Notes under the pieces: generated by a model | Databases searched by the model: none | What the model was told of the DNA's origin: nothing | The model's input: the letters and a program-made list of their open reading frames with translations, nothing else | Position numbers and translations under genes: made by a program | Shown here: piece by piece, positions 44,024-51,911 of the stretch | How the letters are laid out: every line of letters begins with the position of its first letter | Position numbering within the stretch: position 1 is the stretch's first letter | Assembly: GCA_934565415.1 (NCBI GenBank) | Contig: CAKTHQ010000002.1 | Coordinates: 1 to 64,000 of the forward strand | DNA length: 64,000 nucleotides | Direction of reading: 5' to 3' | Origin: an uncultured Oscillospiraceae bacterium | Lineage (GTDB): Bacteria; Bacillota; Clostridia; Oscillospirales; Oscillospiraceae

Positions 44024-44044
44024 TTTTCACCGGAACGGTGAAAA
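44024..44044. terminator. Hairpin between LacI and brnQ genes
   Basis: TTTTCACCG, loop GAA, CGGTGAAAA; A/T arms at both ends allow use from either side. It is 31 bases beyond the brnQ stop. Confidence 0.5.
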
Positions 44045-44074
44045 GACCGGGAAAAATCGCTGGGACGGTGCGGC

Positions 44075-45412
44075 TTATTTTTTTGCCATTTTCCAGATCA
44101 GGCCTGCCGCCAAACCCATCGCGGCAGGAAGAAACCAACCCAGCCCCAGGTTGAACAGAGGCACATAGGCGGCAGCCCAGCTCAAAAATCCTTCCACATG
44201 AATGGCACTCTTGGCCCCTGCAGGCAGGGCGTTCAAAAAGTCCGCACAGGCGGCCACCAGGGTAAAGGCGGTAACCGTAATGTACACCCGGCGGTCATTC
44301 CCATAAAATTTTCCAAAGACCGTCAGCAAAATCAGGGTAATGGCCAGGGGGTACAGGAACATGAGCACCGGCAGGGAAACGCTGATGATCTGGGTCAGGC
44401 CCAGGTTGGCAATGGCCAGGGGCACCAGGCTGAAAATGACGGTCCAGGCCTTGTAGCTAACCTTCGGGAACAGAAGCCGGAAGGTTTCTGCACAGGAGGT
44501 AACCAGGCCAATGGAGGTTTTCAGGCAGGCCAGGGTTACGGTAGCCGCCAGAATCAGCTGCCCGGCAGAGCCGAAGTAATGGTGGGCAATGTCCGCCAGG
44601 GCAATGCCGCCGTTTTCGCTGGCCGGGAAGCCCCCCCGGCTCGTGGCACCCATGACGGTAATAAGGGCGTAAATCAGGGCCATCAGGAGACTGCTGAAAA
44701 TGCCTGCCTGATAGGTATTCACCGCGACATCCTCCGCTTTTTCCACTCCCAGTTCCTTAATTACCTGGACAATGGTAATGCCGAAGGCCAAAGCCGCCAG
44801 AATATCCATGGTATTGTAGCCTTCCAGAAAGCCGGTTACAAAGGCATTGTTTACATAATCTCCTTCCGCAGGAATGTCTCCGATGCTTGCCATGGGATTC
44901 AGGAAGGAGGCCACAATCAAAAGGAACAGAAATACCAGGAACACCGGGTTGATAATCCGCCCCACCCAGGTAAGAATTCCGCTGGGCCGCAGGGAGAAAT
45001 AGAGGACCAGCGCAAAAAAGGTCAGGGAGAAAATCGCCAGGCTCAGCCCCTGGGCGCTTTCCGGCACCAGTGCGGACACGCCTACCGTAAAAGAGGTAGA
45101 GGCACACCGGGGGATGGCAAAGCCCGGCCCGATGGTCAGATATAACAAACAGGTGAAGAAGATCCCATAGTGCTTCCCCACCCGTCCGGCCAATTGCGCC
45201 AAGCTCTCACTGCGGGAGAGCGCCATAGCACAGATCGCCAGCAAAGGAAGGCCTACGGCTGTAATGGCGAAGCCCAGAATGGCGGCTACAGAGTGGGCAC
45301 CTGCTTCCTGACCCATGTGTACCGGGAAAATCAAGTTGCCCGCGCCAAAGAACAAACCAAACAGCAGGCTTGCTACAGCCACAATTTCCCTCGCTGACAG
45401 CTTTCGTTTCAT
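44075..45412 (-). CDS. brnQ: Branched-chain amino acid carrier BrnQ
   Basis: Cation-coupled importer of leucine, isoleucine and valine. The 445 residues form about 12 membrane helices with the family signatures LLFGLFFGAGNLIFPVHMGQEAG (about 14-36), GPGFAIPR and the CLKTSIGLVTSCAETF segment. ATG 45412 follows an AAGGAAGG box. Monocistronic; upstream DNA shows no T-box features. Confidence 0.92.
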   Translation of the reverse strand: MKRKLSAREIVAVASLLFGLFFGAGNLIFPVHMGQEAGAHSVAAILGFAITAVGLPLLAICAMALSRSESLAQLAGRVGKHYGIFFTCLLYLTIGPGFAIPRCASTSFTVGVSALVPESAQGLSLAIFSLTFFALVLYFSLRPSGILTWVGRIINPVFLVFLFLLIVASFLNPMASIGDIPAEGDYVNNAFVTGFLEGYNTMDILAALAFGITIVQVIKELGVEKAEDVAVNTYQAGIFSSLLMALIYALITVMGATSRGGFPASENGGIALADIAHHYFGSAGQLILAATVTLACLKTSIGLVTSCAETFRLLFPKVSYKAWTVIFSLVPLAIANLGLTQIISVSLPVLMFLYPLAITLILLTVFGKFYGNDRRVYITVTAFTLVAACADFLNALPAGAKSAIHVEGFLSWAAAYVPLFNLGLGWFLPAAMGLAAGLIWKMAKK

Positions 45413-45567
45413 AATAATACCTTCCTTTCTGAAAAATAATGTTTTCTGTCCATGTTCCATGGACTTGGATAGGGTTGAGTATAACATCTTTTTTATAAAA
45501 TGTAAACAGAAAGTTTATAATTTTATCAATAAATAATCTTTTTCCGGTTGCTGAGCAAAGAGAAACC

Positions 45568-45919
45568 GGGAAATGGGGATTTGACGGGGTAAACGGTAGG
45601 TACCGGCGGGCGGGAAAAATCCCCTTCCCCCTCCTGCGTGGAGGGGGTGGTGCTCCGCGCAGCGAATCGAGATAATGATGATTGCCGGTGGCAATCACAC
45701 AATAATCTTGTGGCCCGCAGGCCGGGGGTGGAGGGGACACCTAACGAAAGCCGGTAGGTTCGTTGAAAAAATCAGCCTAAATTCAGAAAATGCAACTCAT
45801 CCAACTGCAAGAAAATATAGTACCTGGTCCCCTCCACCCCCGCCCACTACGGTGGGCACCCCCTCCATGCAGGAGGGGGGAAGGAGTTTCTCTGTCAACC
45901 CTACAAATCCTTATTTCCC
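45568..45919. repeat. 352-bp palindromic element (MITE/REP-like)
   Basis: Terminal inverted repeat: GGGAAATGGGGATTTG on the left, its near-complement CAAATCCTTATTTCCC on the right (about 22 of 27 positions over the longer alignment). Inside, CCCCTTCCCCCTCC/GGAGGGGGTGG arms face CCCCTCCACCCCCGCCCACTA/GTGGGCACCCCCTCC arms. It shares a 45-base block with the copy at 17672. No gene inside. It fills much of the 45413-46182 gap; the remainder is AT-rich DNA carrying the argG promoter region. Confidence 0.8.
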
Positions 45920-46109
45920 AAGTGTACCTGTGCCGCGTACATATGTGCACCCCGTTTGTTTCTCCATCCAATCTATTTATACTGTATAATATTCATTTCA
46001 TATTTGACATTCTGTTGTTATTTCGACGTAAATTATTGCGTTAATCTATTCTTGTTTTATTCATGCGTACAAAATGCTGTATTACATAGACTGTATTGTA
46101 TTTTTATAC

Positions 46110-46165
46110 TTGACTTTTTCATAAGATGTGTATATATTCAGTTACATCAACGAATAATATTCATC
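46110..46165 (+). promoter_or_regulatory. argG promoter with ArgR-box-like sites
   Basis: TTGACT (46110-46115), 17 bases, TATATT (46133-46138). GAATAATATTC (46152-46162, within CGAATAATATTCAT) resembles the ArgR box TGAATAATTATTCA; TATATATTCA overlaps the -10 box and TATAATATTCAT lies further up near 45983. Position suits repression by arginine/ArgR. No argR gene is in the window. Confidence 0.55.
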
Positions 46166-46182
46166 CCTTGGAGGTAATTGTT

Positions 46183-47400
46183 ATGAATAAGGATTCCATT
46201 AAAAAAGTCGTTCTTGCCTACTCCGGCGGCCTGGATACTTCCATCATTATCCCTTGGCTGAAGGAAAACTACAATAACTGCGAGGTCATTGCCGTTTCCG
46301 GCAATGTGGGCCAGGCCGATGAGCTGGAGGGTCTGGAGGAGAAGGCCATCAAAACCGGCGCCAGCAAGCTGTATGTACTGGATCTGACCGAGGAATACGC
46401 TGCCGACTACATTATGCCCTGCGTGAAGGCCGGGGCCGTTTACGAAGAGTACCTGCTGGGCACCAGCCACGCCCGGCCCTGCATCGCCAAGGGGCTGGTG
46501 GAGATTGCCAAGAAGGAAGGGGCCGACGCCATTTGCCACGGCTGCACCGGCAAGGGCAACGACCAGGTCCGGTTCGAGCTGGCCATCAAGCATTTTGCCC
46601 CCAATATGCCTGTCATCGCCCCCTGGCGGGAGTGGAACATCAAGTCCCGGGAAGAGGAAATCGAATACGCCGAGGCCCACAACATTCCCTTAAAGATCAA
46701 CCGGGAAACCAACTACTCCAAGGATAAGAACCTGTGGCACCTGAGCCATGAGGGTCTGGACCTGGAGGACCCGGGCAACGAGCCCCAGTACGAGAAGCCC
46801 GGCTTCCTGGAGCTGGGCGTCAGCCCCATCGACGCTCCGGACAAGCCCACCTATGTAACCATCGACTTTGAAAAGGGCATCCCCGTCGCCGTAGACGGCG
46901 AGAAGCTCACCCCCAAGGGCGTGATTCTCAAGCTCAACGAGCTGGGCGGCGCCAACGGCATTGGCCTATTGGACATCGTGGAAAACCGGCTGGTAGGCAT
47001 GAAGTGCCGGGGCGTATACGAGACCCCGGGCGGTGCCATCCTCTACAAGGCCCACAGCGTCCTGGAAACCCTGTGCCTGGACAAGATGACCATGCACGAA
47101 AAGCAGAAAATCGCCATCACCTTTGCAGAGCTGGTGTACAACGGCCAGTGGTTCACCCCCCTGCGGGAGGCCCTCAGTGCCTTTGTGGACAAGACTCAGG
47201 AGGTGGTTACCGGCACCGTAAAACTGAAACTCTACAAGGGCAATATGATCAACGCCGGCGTATGGAGCCCCAACTCCCTGTATTCCGAGGAAATCGCCAC
47301 CTTCGGCGAAAGCAACTACAACCAGAAGGACGCCGAAGGCTTTATCAACCTCTACGGCCTGCCCATCAAGGTCCAGGCCATGGTAAACGGGGCGAAGTAA
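46183..47400 (+). CDS. argG: Argininosuccinate synthase
   Basis: Joins citrulline and aspartate using ATP. The 405 residues begin with the ATP-binding [20 protein letters not shown] loop and contain [15 protein letters not shown]; length is typical. ATG 46183 follows TTGGAGG. First gene of an arginine biosynthesis cluster with argH 24 bases downstream. Confidence 0.96.
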   Translation: MNKDSIKKVVLAYSGGLDTSIIIPWLKENYNNCEVIAVSGNVGQADELEGLEEKAIKTGASKLYVLDLTEEYAADYIMPCVKAGAVYEEYLLGTSHARPCIAKGLVEIAKKEGADAICHGCTGKGNDQVRFELAIKHFAPNMPVIAPWREWNIKSREEEIEYAEAHNIPLKINRETNYSKDKNLWHLSHEGLDLEDPGNEPQYEKPGFLELGVSPIDAPDKPTYVTIDFEKGIPVAVDGEKLTPKGVILKLNELGGANGIGLLDIVENRLVGMKCRGVYETPGGAILYKAHSVLETLCLDKMTMHEKQKIAITFAELVYNGQWFTPLREALSAFVDKTQEVVTGTVKLKLYKGNMINAGVWSPNSLYSEEIATFGESNYNQKDAEGFINLYGLPIKVQAMVNGAK

Positions 47401-47424
47401 AATCACACAAAGGAGACTTGTACC

Positions 47425-48792
47425 ATGAAGCTATGGGCAGGCCGGACCAGCGGCGAGACCAGCCGACTGGCGGACGACTTTAATTCTTCCCTTTCCTTCG
47501 ACAGCCGGATGTACCGGCAGGACATAGCAGGCTCCCAGGCCCACGCGGCCATGCTGGGGGCCCAGGGAATCCTTACCCAGGAAGAGGCCGACACTCTGAT
47601 TGATGGCCTGCAGAGCATTCTGGAGGACATCGACGCCGGGAAGCTGGACTTTGACCCGGAGTGCGAGGATGTCCATATGTTCATGGAGCAGGTTTTGACC
47701 CAGCGATTGGGGGATGTGGGCAAAAAGCTCCACACCGCCCGGAGCCGAAACGACCAGGTAGCCCTGGACCTGCGGCTCTACCTGCGGGAACAGCTGGACG
47801 GTATCTTTGCCTTGGTAAAGAGCCTGATCGTTACGGTCTCGGACAAGGCGGAAGCCTATTGCGATACCATCATGCCCGGCTATACCCATTTGCAGCGGGC
47901 CCAGCCCATTACCTTCGGTCACCACCTGATGGCCTACGCCATGATGCTTTTGCGGGACCTGGGAAGGCTGACGGATTGCCGGAAGCGGATGAATGTCTCC
48001 CCCATCGGCTCCTGCGCCCTGGCCGGTACTACCTACAATACGGACCGGGTAATGGAGGCAAAGCTTCTGGGCTTCGACGATGTGTGCCGCAACAGCATCG
48101 ACGGGGTCTCCGACCGGGACTTCTGCCTGGAATTTTTAAACTGTCTGTCCACCATTATGATGCACCTGTCCCGGTTCTCCGAAGAGGTGATTCTGTGGTG
48201 CAGCTGGGAGTTCCAGTTTGCGGAGCTGTCCGATGCCTATACCACCGGCTCCTCCATCATGCCCCAGAAGAAAAACCCGGATATGGCCGAGCTGGTCCGG
48301 GGCAAAACCGGAAGAGTATACGGGGACCTCTTCAGCCTGTATACCACCATGAAGGGCCTGCCCCTGGCCTACAACAAGGATATGCAGGAGGACAAGGAAG
48401 CCGTTTTCGACGCCTGCGACACCGTGACCATGTGCCTGCGGGTATTCAATGAGATGCTGAAGGGCCTGAAAGCCAGAGAGGACAGGATGCTCCTGGCGGC
48501 ACAAAAGGGCTTTTTGAATGCCACCGACCTGGCGGATTATCTGGTCACCAAGGGTCTGCCCTTCCGGACCGCCTACAAGCTTTCCGGCCAGGCCGTGGCC
48601 GACTGCATCCGAAAAAATCTGGTTCTGGAAACCTACCCCCTGGCCGATTACCAGGCCCTCAGCCCTCTGATCGGCACCGATGTATACGATGCTCTGGACC
48701 TGAAAACCTGCGTGGAAAAGCGCACCAGTCTGGGCGGCACCGCCGTAGGGTCTGTGAAGAAACAGATCGAATATGTACGGAAGCTGCTGTAA
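47425..48792 (+). CDS. argH: Argininosuccinate lyase
   Basis: Splits argininosuccinate to arginine and fumarate. The 455 residues show the fumarase/ASL superfamily signature TGSSIMPQKKNPDM (about 273-286, with the catalytic Ser), and KLHTARSRNDQVALD. AAGGAG precedes the ATG. The last step of the pathway made by argF, argG and argH of this cluster. Confidence 0.96.
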   Translation: MKLWAGRTSGETSRLADDFNSSLSFDSRMYRQDIAGSQAHAAMLGAQGILTQEEADTLIDGLQSILEDIDAGKLDFDPECEDVHMFMEQVLTQRLGDVGKKLHTARSRNDQVALDLRLYLREQLDGIFALVKSLIVTVSDKAEAYCDTIMPGYTHLQRAQPITFGHHLMAYAMMLLRDLGRLTDCRKRMNVSPIGSCALAGTTYNTDRVMEAKLLGFDDVCRNSIDGVSDRDFCLEFLNCLSTIMMHLSRFSEEVILWCSWEFQFAELSDAYTTGSSIMPQKKNPDMAELVRGKTGRVYGDLFSLYTTMKGLPLAYNKDMQEDKEAVFDACDTVTMCLRVFNEMLKGLKAREDRMLLAAQKGFLNATDLADYLVTKGLPFRTAYKLSGQAVADCIRKNLVLETYPLADYQALSPLIGTDVYDALDLKTCVEKRTSLGGTAVGSVKKQIEYVRKLL

Positions 48793-48815
48793 TATTGGAA
48801 AGAGAGGAATTCAAA

Positions 48816-49604
48816 ATGAAAAAACTGCTTGCTGCTCTGTTAGCCCTTTGCATGATTCTCACTATGGCCGCCTGCGGCACCAAGGGGTCCCCCCTGAAAA
48901 AGCTGCAAAAGGCCGGAAAGCTGGTTATTGCTACCAGCCCCGATTTCCCGCCCTTTGAATCCCTGTCCGGAGACGGCACCGTCGAAGGCATTGAAATTGA
49001 CATTCTGAATGAAGTCTGCCAACAGCTGGGCCTGACCCTGGAAATTCAGCAGATGGACTTTGACTCCGTCCTCCCCGGCGTCCAGGCCGGAAAGTACGAT
49101 ATGGGCGTTTCCGGCATCTCCGTCACCGAAAAGCGGCAGAAGAACGTGCTCTTTACCGATCCCTACTGTCTGGCCGCCCAGGCCATCGTGGTCAAGGAGG
49201 GCAGTCCCATTACCGGGAAAGCTGATCTGACCGGGAAGACCGTAGCCGTCCAGACCGGCACCACCGCCGAAAGCTTCTGCATGGAAAACGGCTACACCGT
49301 CAACGCCTACGCCGCCAACAACGACGCCCAGTCCGCCCTTCTGCAGGGCAAGGTGGATGCCTGGGTCATTGACGATCTGACCGCTGCCGACATGGTCAAG
49401 GTCTACAACGCCCAGGGCGGCGACCAGCTGGTCATCCTTTCCGAGGCCATGACCACCGAGCCCTACGCCTTCGCCATGGCCTTCGGCAGCGAGGATACCA
49501 TTGCCGCCATCAACGGGGTTTTGAACACCATGCTCTCCGACGGTACCATTGCCGGAATCTTCGAAAAGTACGAGGCGCCCTTCACCTCTCCCGCGGAGGG
49601 GTAA
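48816..49604 (+). CDS. Polar amino acid ABC solute-binding lipoprotein
   Basis: A 262-residue family-3 binding protein: lipobox LTMAAC (Cys about 20), then KLVIATSPDFPPFES, GIEIDILNEVCQQLGL and the GISVTEKRQKNVLFTDPY region, all typical of arginine/glutamine/lysine receptors. It starts 23 bases after argH and ends 3 bases before its permease, so it belongs to the arginine operon; arginine, ornithine or citrulline are likely ligands. Confidence 0.88.
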   Translation: MKKLLAALLALCMILTMAACGTKGSPLKKLQKAGKLVIATSPDFPPFESLSGDGTVEGIEIDILNEVCQQLGLTLEIQQMDFDSVLPGVQAGKYDMGVSGISVTEKRQKNVLFTDPYCLAAQAIVVKEGSPITGKADLTGKTVAVQTGTTAESFCMENGYTVNAYAANNDAQSALLQGKVDAWVIDDLTAADMVKVYNAQGGDQLVILSEAMTTEPYAFAMAFGSEDTIAAINGVLNTMLSDGTIAGIFEKYEAPFTSPAEG

Positions 49605-49607
49605 GGT

Positions 49608-50285
49608 ATGTGGCTCCAAAAGCTGAACGAAACCTTTTTCGTCACCGGTTACTATAAGATGATGCTGGAGGGCCTGGGGAACACCATTATTATTACCCTG
49701 GGCGCTCTGCTCATCGGCGTGGTGATCGGCACCGCCATTGCCGTCGTCAAGTATCTGGCCGAGGACAGCAAGGCTCTGGCCCCCGTGGCCTGGCTATGCG
49801 ATGCCTATGTAAAGGTCATCCGGGGCATCCCCGTGGTGGTGCTGCTGCTGATCTTCTACTTCATTGTCTTTGCCTCCTCGGAAGGGACGGAGGTTGCCGT
49901 ACTGACCTTCGGCATCAACTCCGGAGCCTATATGGCAGAGCTGATCCGCAGCGGCATTCATGCGGTAGATGCGGGGCAGAACGAGGCCGGGCGGAGTCTG
50001 GGAATGTCCCGGCTCCAGGCCATGCGGAAAATCATTTTCCCCCAGGCCATCCGCTATATTCTTCCCGCCATCGGCAATGAATTCATCGCCCTTTTAAAGG
50101 AGACCTCCGTGGCCGGATATGTGGCTGTCGTAGACCTGACCCGGGCGGGCAACCTGGTGCGGAACAACACCTACGATGCCGTAAACCCGCTGATGCTGGT
50201 AGCCCTTACCTACCTGGCCCTGGTTCTGGCCCTCACCGCCGTACTGGAGCACTTTGAAAAGAAAATGAACGCCGGAAGAAAATAA
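49608..50285 (+). CDS. Polar amino acid ABC transporter permease
   Basis: A 225-residue HisM/GlnP-type permease with about five helices. The EAA-loop segment reads AGQNEAGRSLGMSRLQAMRKIIFPQAIRYILPAIGNEF (about 121-158; key residues EAGRSLGM and PQA). Usually followed by a GlnQ-type ATPase gene; here argF follows instead, so the ATPase must be elsewhere or shared. Confidence 0.9.
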   Translation: MWLQKLNETFFVTGYYKMMLEGLGNTIIITLGALLIGVVIGTAIAVVKYLAEDSKALAPVAWLCDAYVKVIRGIPVVVLLLIFYFIVFASSEGTEVAVLTFGINSGAYMAELIRSGIHAVDAGQNEAGRSLGMSRLQAMRKIIFPQAIRYILPAIGNEFIALLKETSVAGYVAVVDLTRAGNLVRNNTYDAVNPLMLVALTYLALVLALTAVLEHFEKKMNAGRK

Positions 50286-50293
50286 TGCCTGTC

Positions 50294-50329
50294 CTTGCAA
50301 ACCGGTGGCCGGTGTCACCGGTTTGCAAG
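50294..50329 (+). other. Perfect 14-base hairpin between permease and argF
   Basis: CTTGCAAACCGGTG, 8-base loop, CACCGGTTTGCAAG, with no U-run. It lies 9 bases after the permease stop in a 108-base gap and could act as an mRNA stabiliser or processing site. Confidence 0.6.
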
Positions 50330-50393
50330 CCCCCGGATGTTCCACCGACTTCCGTTCCTTACAGAAAAGAAAATTATAGAAGGAGAACCGTAT

Positions 50394-51383
50394 ATGGAAC
50401 CCTTTACCCATAAGAGCTTTCTGAAGCTGTTGGACTTCACCCCCGAGGAGATCAGCTCCCTTCTGGATCTGGCCGCAGATCTGAAGGCCAAGAAAAAGGC
50501 CGGAATCCCCCATGCCCTTTGCACCGGGAAAAACATTGCCCTGCTTTTTGAAAAGACCTCTACCCGTACCCGCTGCGCCTTTGAAGTAGCCGCCTACGAC
50601 CTGGGAATGCACTGCACCTACCTGGATCCCCAGTCCTCCCAGATGGGAAAAAAGGAGAGCATTGCCGATACCGCCCGGGTCCTGGGCCGGATGTACGACG
50701 GCATCGAATACCGGGGCTTCGGCCAGGAGCTGGTAGAAACGCTGGCCAAATACGCCGGCGTTCCCGTGTGGAACGGCCTGACCAACGAATTCCATCCCAC
50801 CCAGATTTTGGCGGATTTCCTGACCATTCGGGAGCACTTTGGAACTTTACAGGGCAAAAAGCTGGTATTTATGGGGGACGCCCGGTACAATATGGGCAAC
50901 TCTCTGATGATTGGCTGTGCCAAAATGGGAATGCACTTTGTAGCCTGCGCCCCGGAAAGCTATTTCCCCTCTATAGAGCTTCGGGCCGCCGCTCAGAAAA
51001 TCGCTCAGGAAACCGGTGCTACCCTGGAGTTTTTGACGGACCCCACGGCAGCAACAAATAACGCCGATGTGATCTACACCGACGTATGGGTATCCATGGG
51101 CGAAAGCGACCGGGTATGGGAAAAGCGAATCCACGATCTGCTGCCCTACCGGGTGACGGAGGCACTGATGAAGAACGCAGGACCCCAATGCCGTTTTATG
51201 CACTGCCTGCCCGCCTTCCACGACCTGGGCACCGGCATTGGCCAGCAAATGCGGGAAAAATTCGGCCTGACCTGTATGGAGGTCACGGATGCCGTATTTG
51301 AAGGAAGCCAGTCCATCGTCTTCGACGAGGCCGAAAACCGCATGCACACCATCAAGGCCGTCATGGCGGCCACGCTGGTGTAA
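50394..51383 (+). CDS. argF: Ornithine carbamoyltransferase
   Basis: Makes citrulline from ornithine and carbamoyl phosphate. The 329 residues contain the carbamoyl-phosphate site STRTR (56-60) and the ornithine-binding HCLPAFHD (from residue 270). Neighbouring argG/argH point to the anabolic role; the absence of arcA and arcC in the window does not exclude a catabolic one. ATG 50394 follows AAGGAG. Earlier in-frame starts overlap the hairpin and lack a site. Confidence 0.95.
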   Translation: MEPFTHKSFLKLLDFTPEEISSLLDLAADLKAKKKAGIPHALCTGKNIALLFEKTSTRTRCAFEVAAYDLGMHCTYLDPQSSQMGKKESIADTARVLGRMYDGIEYRGFGQELVETLAKYAGVPVWNGLTNEFHPTQILADFLTIREHFGTLQGKKLVFMGDARYNMGNSLMIGCAKMGMHFVACAPESYFPSIELRAAAQKIAQETGATLEFLTDPTAATNNADVIYTDVWVSMGESDRVWEKRIHDLLPYRVTEALMKNAGPQCRFMHCLPAFHDLGTGIGQQMREKFGLTCMEVTDAVFEGSQSIVFDEAENRMHTIKAVMAATLV

Positions 51384-51391
51384 AGAGGAAC

Positions 51392-51430
51392 AAAGGGTAC
51401 GCCGCTGTTCGTTTGCGGCGTACCCTTTTC
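51392..51430 (+). terminator. Terminator of the arginine cluster
   Basis: AAAGGGTACGCCGC, 9-base loop, GCGGCGTACCCTTT, then TTCTG. Perfect 14-base stem 8 bases past the argF stop. Confidence 0.85.
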
Positions 51431-51486
51431 TGAAATATTTATATTTTTAATTCTTACAATCGTCGTCTGGTCTTCTGGGATTTTAA

Positions 51487-51514
51487 TTGACATTTTCCCT
51501 GCCATCTGTATAAT
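51487..51514 (+). promoter_or_regulatory. Strong promoter of the small hydrophobic peptide transcript
   Basis: Exact consensus boxes TTGACA (51487-51492) and TATAAT (51509-51514) with a 16-base spacer. Transcription would begin near 51521 and give a 5' leader of about 130 bases with a CACCGTC-15-GACGGTG hairpin (51531-51559). Confidence 0.85.
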
Positions 51515-51653
51515 AAGTTCTGTGAAATCCCACCGTCCGCGTCGCTTTGGCAGACGGTGTACGGTAAAAGACGGTTGCCTGCATCCCGTAAAGGCGGAAT
51601 GGAGGCGTGTGCGCAGCCTTCGCGGGAAATTTGTCCAGAAGGAGGCGATACAT

Positions 51654-51746
51654 ATTACTTCTACGATTCTAGCTGTCCTTGGAGCTCTTGGTTCCATCGC
51701 CAGCATCGTATCCCTCGTACTGTATCTGTACGACAAAAAGAAGTGA
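51654..51746 (+). CDS. Candidate type I toxin: 30-residue hydrophobic peptide
   Basis: AAGGAGG (51639-51645) is followed, 8 bases on, by ATT 51654 in an open frame of 31 codons: a short Thr/Ser start, one hydrophobic helix (LAVLGALGSIAS, then IVSLVLYLY) and the tail DKKK. One membrane span with a Lys-rich end is the build of type I toxins in Firmicutes. ATT would be an unusual start; an in-frame GTG at 51609 (45 residues) is the alternative, though its site is too close. CCTTC at 51617-51621 can pair with the ribosome binding site. A consensus promoter, terminator and an opposing transcript frame the gene. Confidence 0.5.
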   Translation: MTSTILAVLGALGSIASIVSLVLYLYDKKK

Positions 51747-51876
51747 GCCGTCTGCTGGAACAGACGACTCATGATTCTCTGAGGACTTTGTCCTCACTGG
51801 CGTAAGTTATATGTTGTGGCAACCGTCTGGGGTTCCACCGCAAGGGGATGCTTGTTAGGCTCAAGCATCTCCTTGT
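51735..51876 (-). ncRNA. Candidate antisense RNA (antitoxin) to the peptide mRNA
   Basis: A consensus minus-strand promoter (51911-51883) has no protein gene ahead of it before the convergent argF. Transcription from about 51876 would run through the complement of the peptide 3' untranslated region and its last codons. It would stop at the hairpin GAGTCGTCTG-TTCCAG-CAGACGGCTC (51770-51745), followed on the minus strand by ACTTCTTTTT. The result is an RNA of about 140 bases overlapping the 3' end of the peptide mRNA, as in TxpA/RatA-type systems. Confidence 0.55.
51844..51872 (+). terminator. Terminator of the peptide transcript
   Basis: GGGGATGCTTG, loop TTAGGCT, CAAGCATCTCC (one G-U pair), then TTGTGTTTTTA. 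It sets a transcript of about 360 bases from 51521. Confidence 0.8.
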
Positions 51877-51882
51877 GTTTTT

Positions 51883-51911
51883 ATTATAGACCAAACTGTG
51901 AAAAAAGTCAA
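51883..51911 (-). promoter_or_regulatory. Strong minus-strand promoter facing the peptide gene
   Basis: Minus strand: TTGACT (51911-51906), 17 bases, TATAAT (51888-51883). It overlaps the last codons of the spoIIE-like gene and points away from it, toward the peptide locus. Confidence 0.8.

Noticed and set aside
45413..46182. T-box leader before argG or brnQ
   Set aside because: No T-box sequence or specifier stem could be seen; the DNA is a palindromic repeat plus AT-rich promoter DNA.
51522..51656. Long N-terminal extension of the hydrophobic peptide from ATG 51522
   Set aside because: ATG 51522 lies at the predicted transcription start with no ribosome binding site, and the extension is Arg-rich sequence coded by the structured leader.
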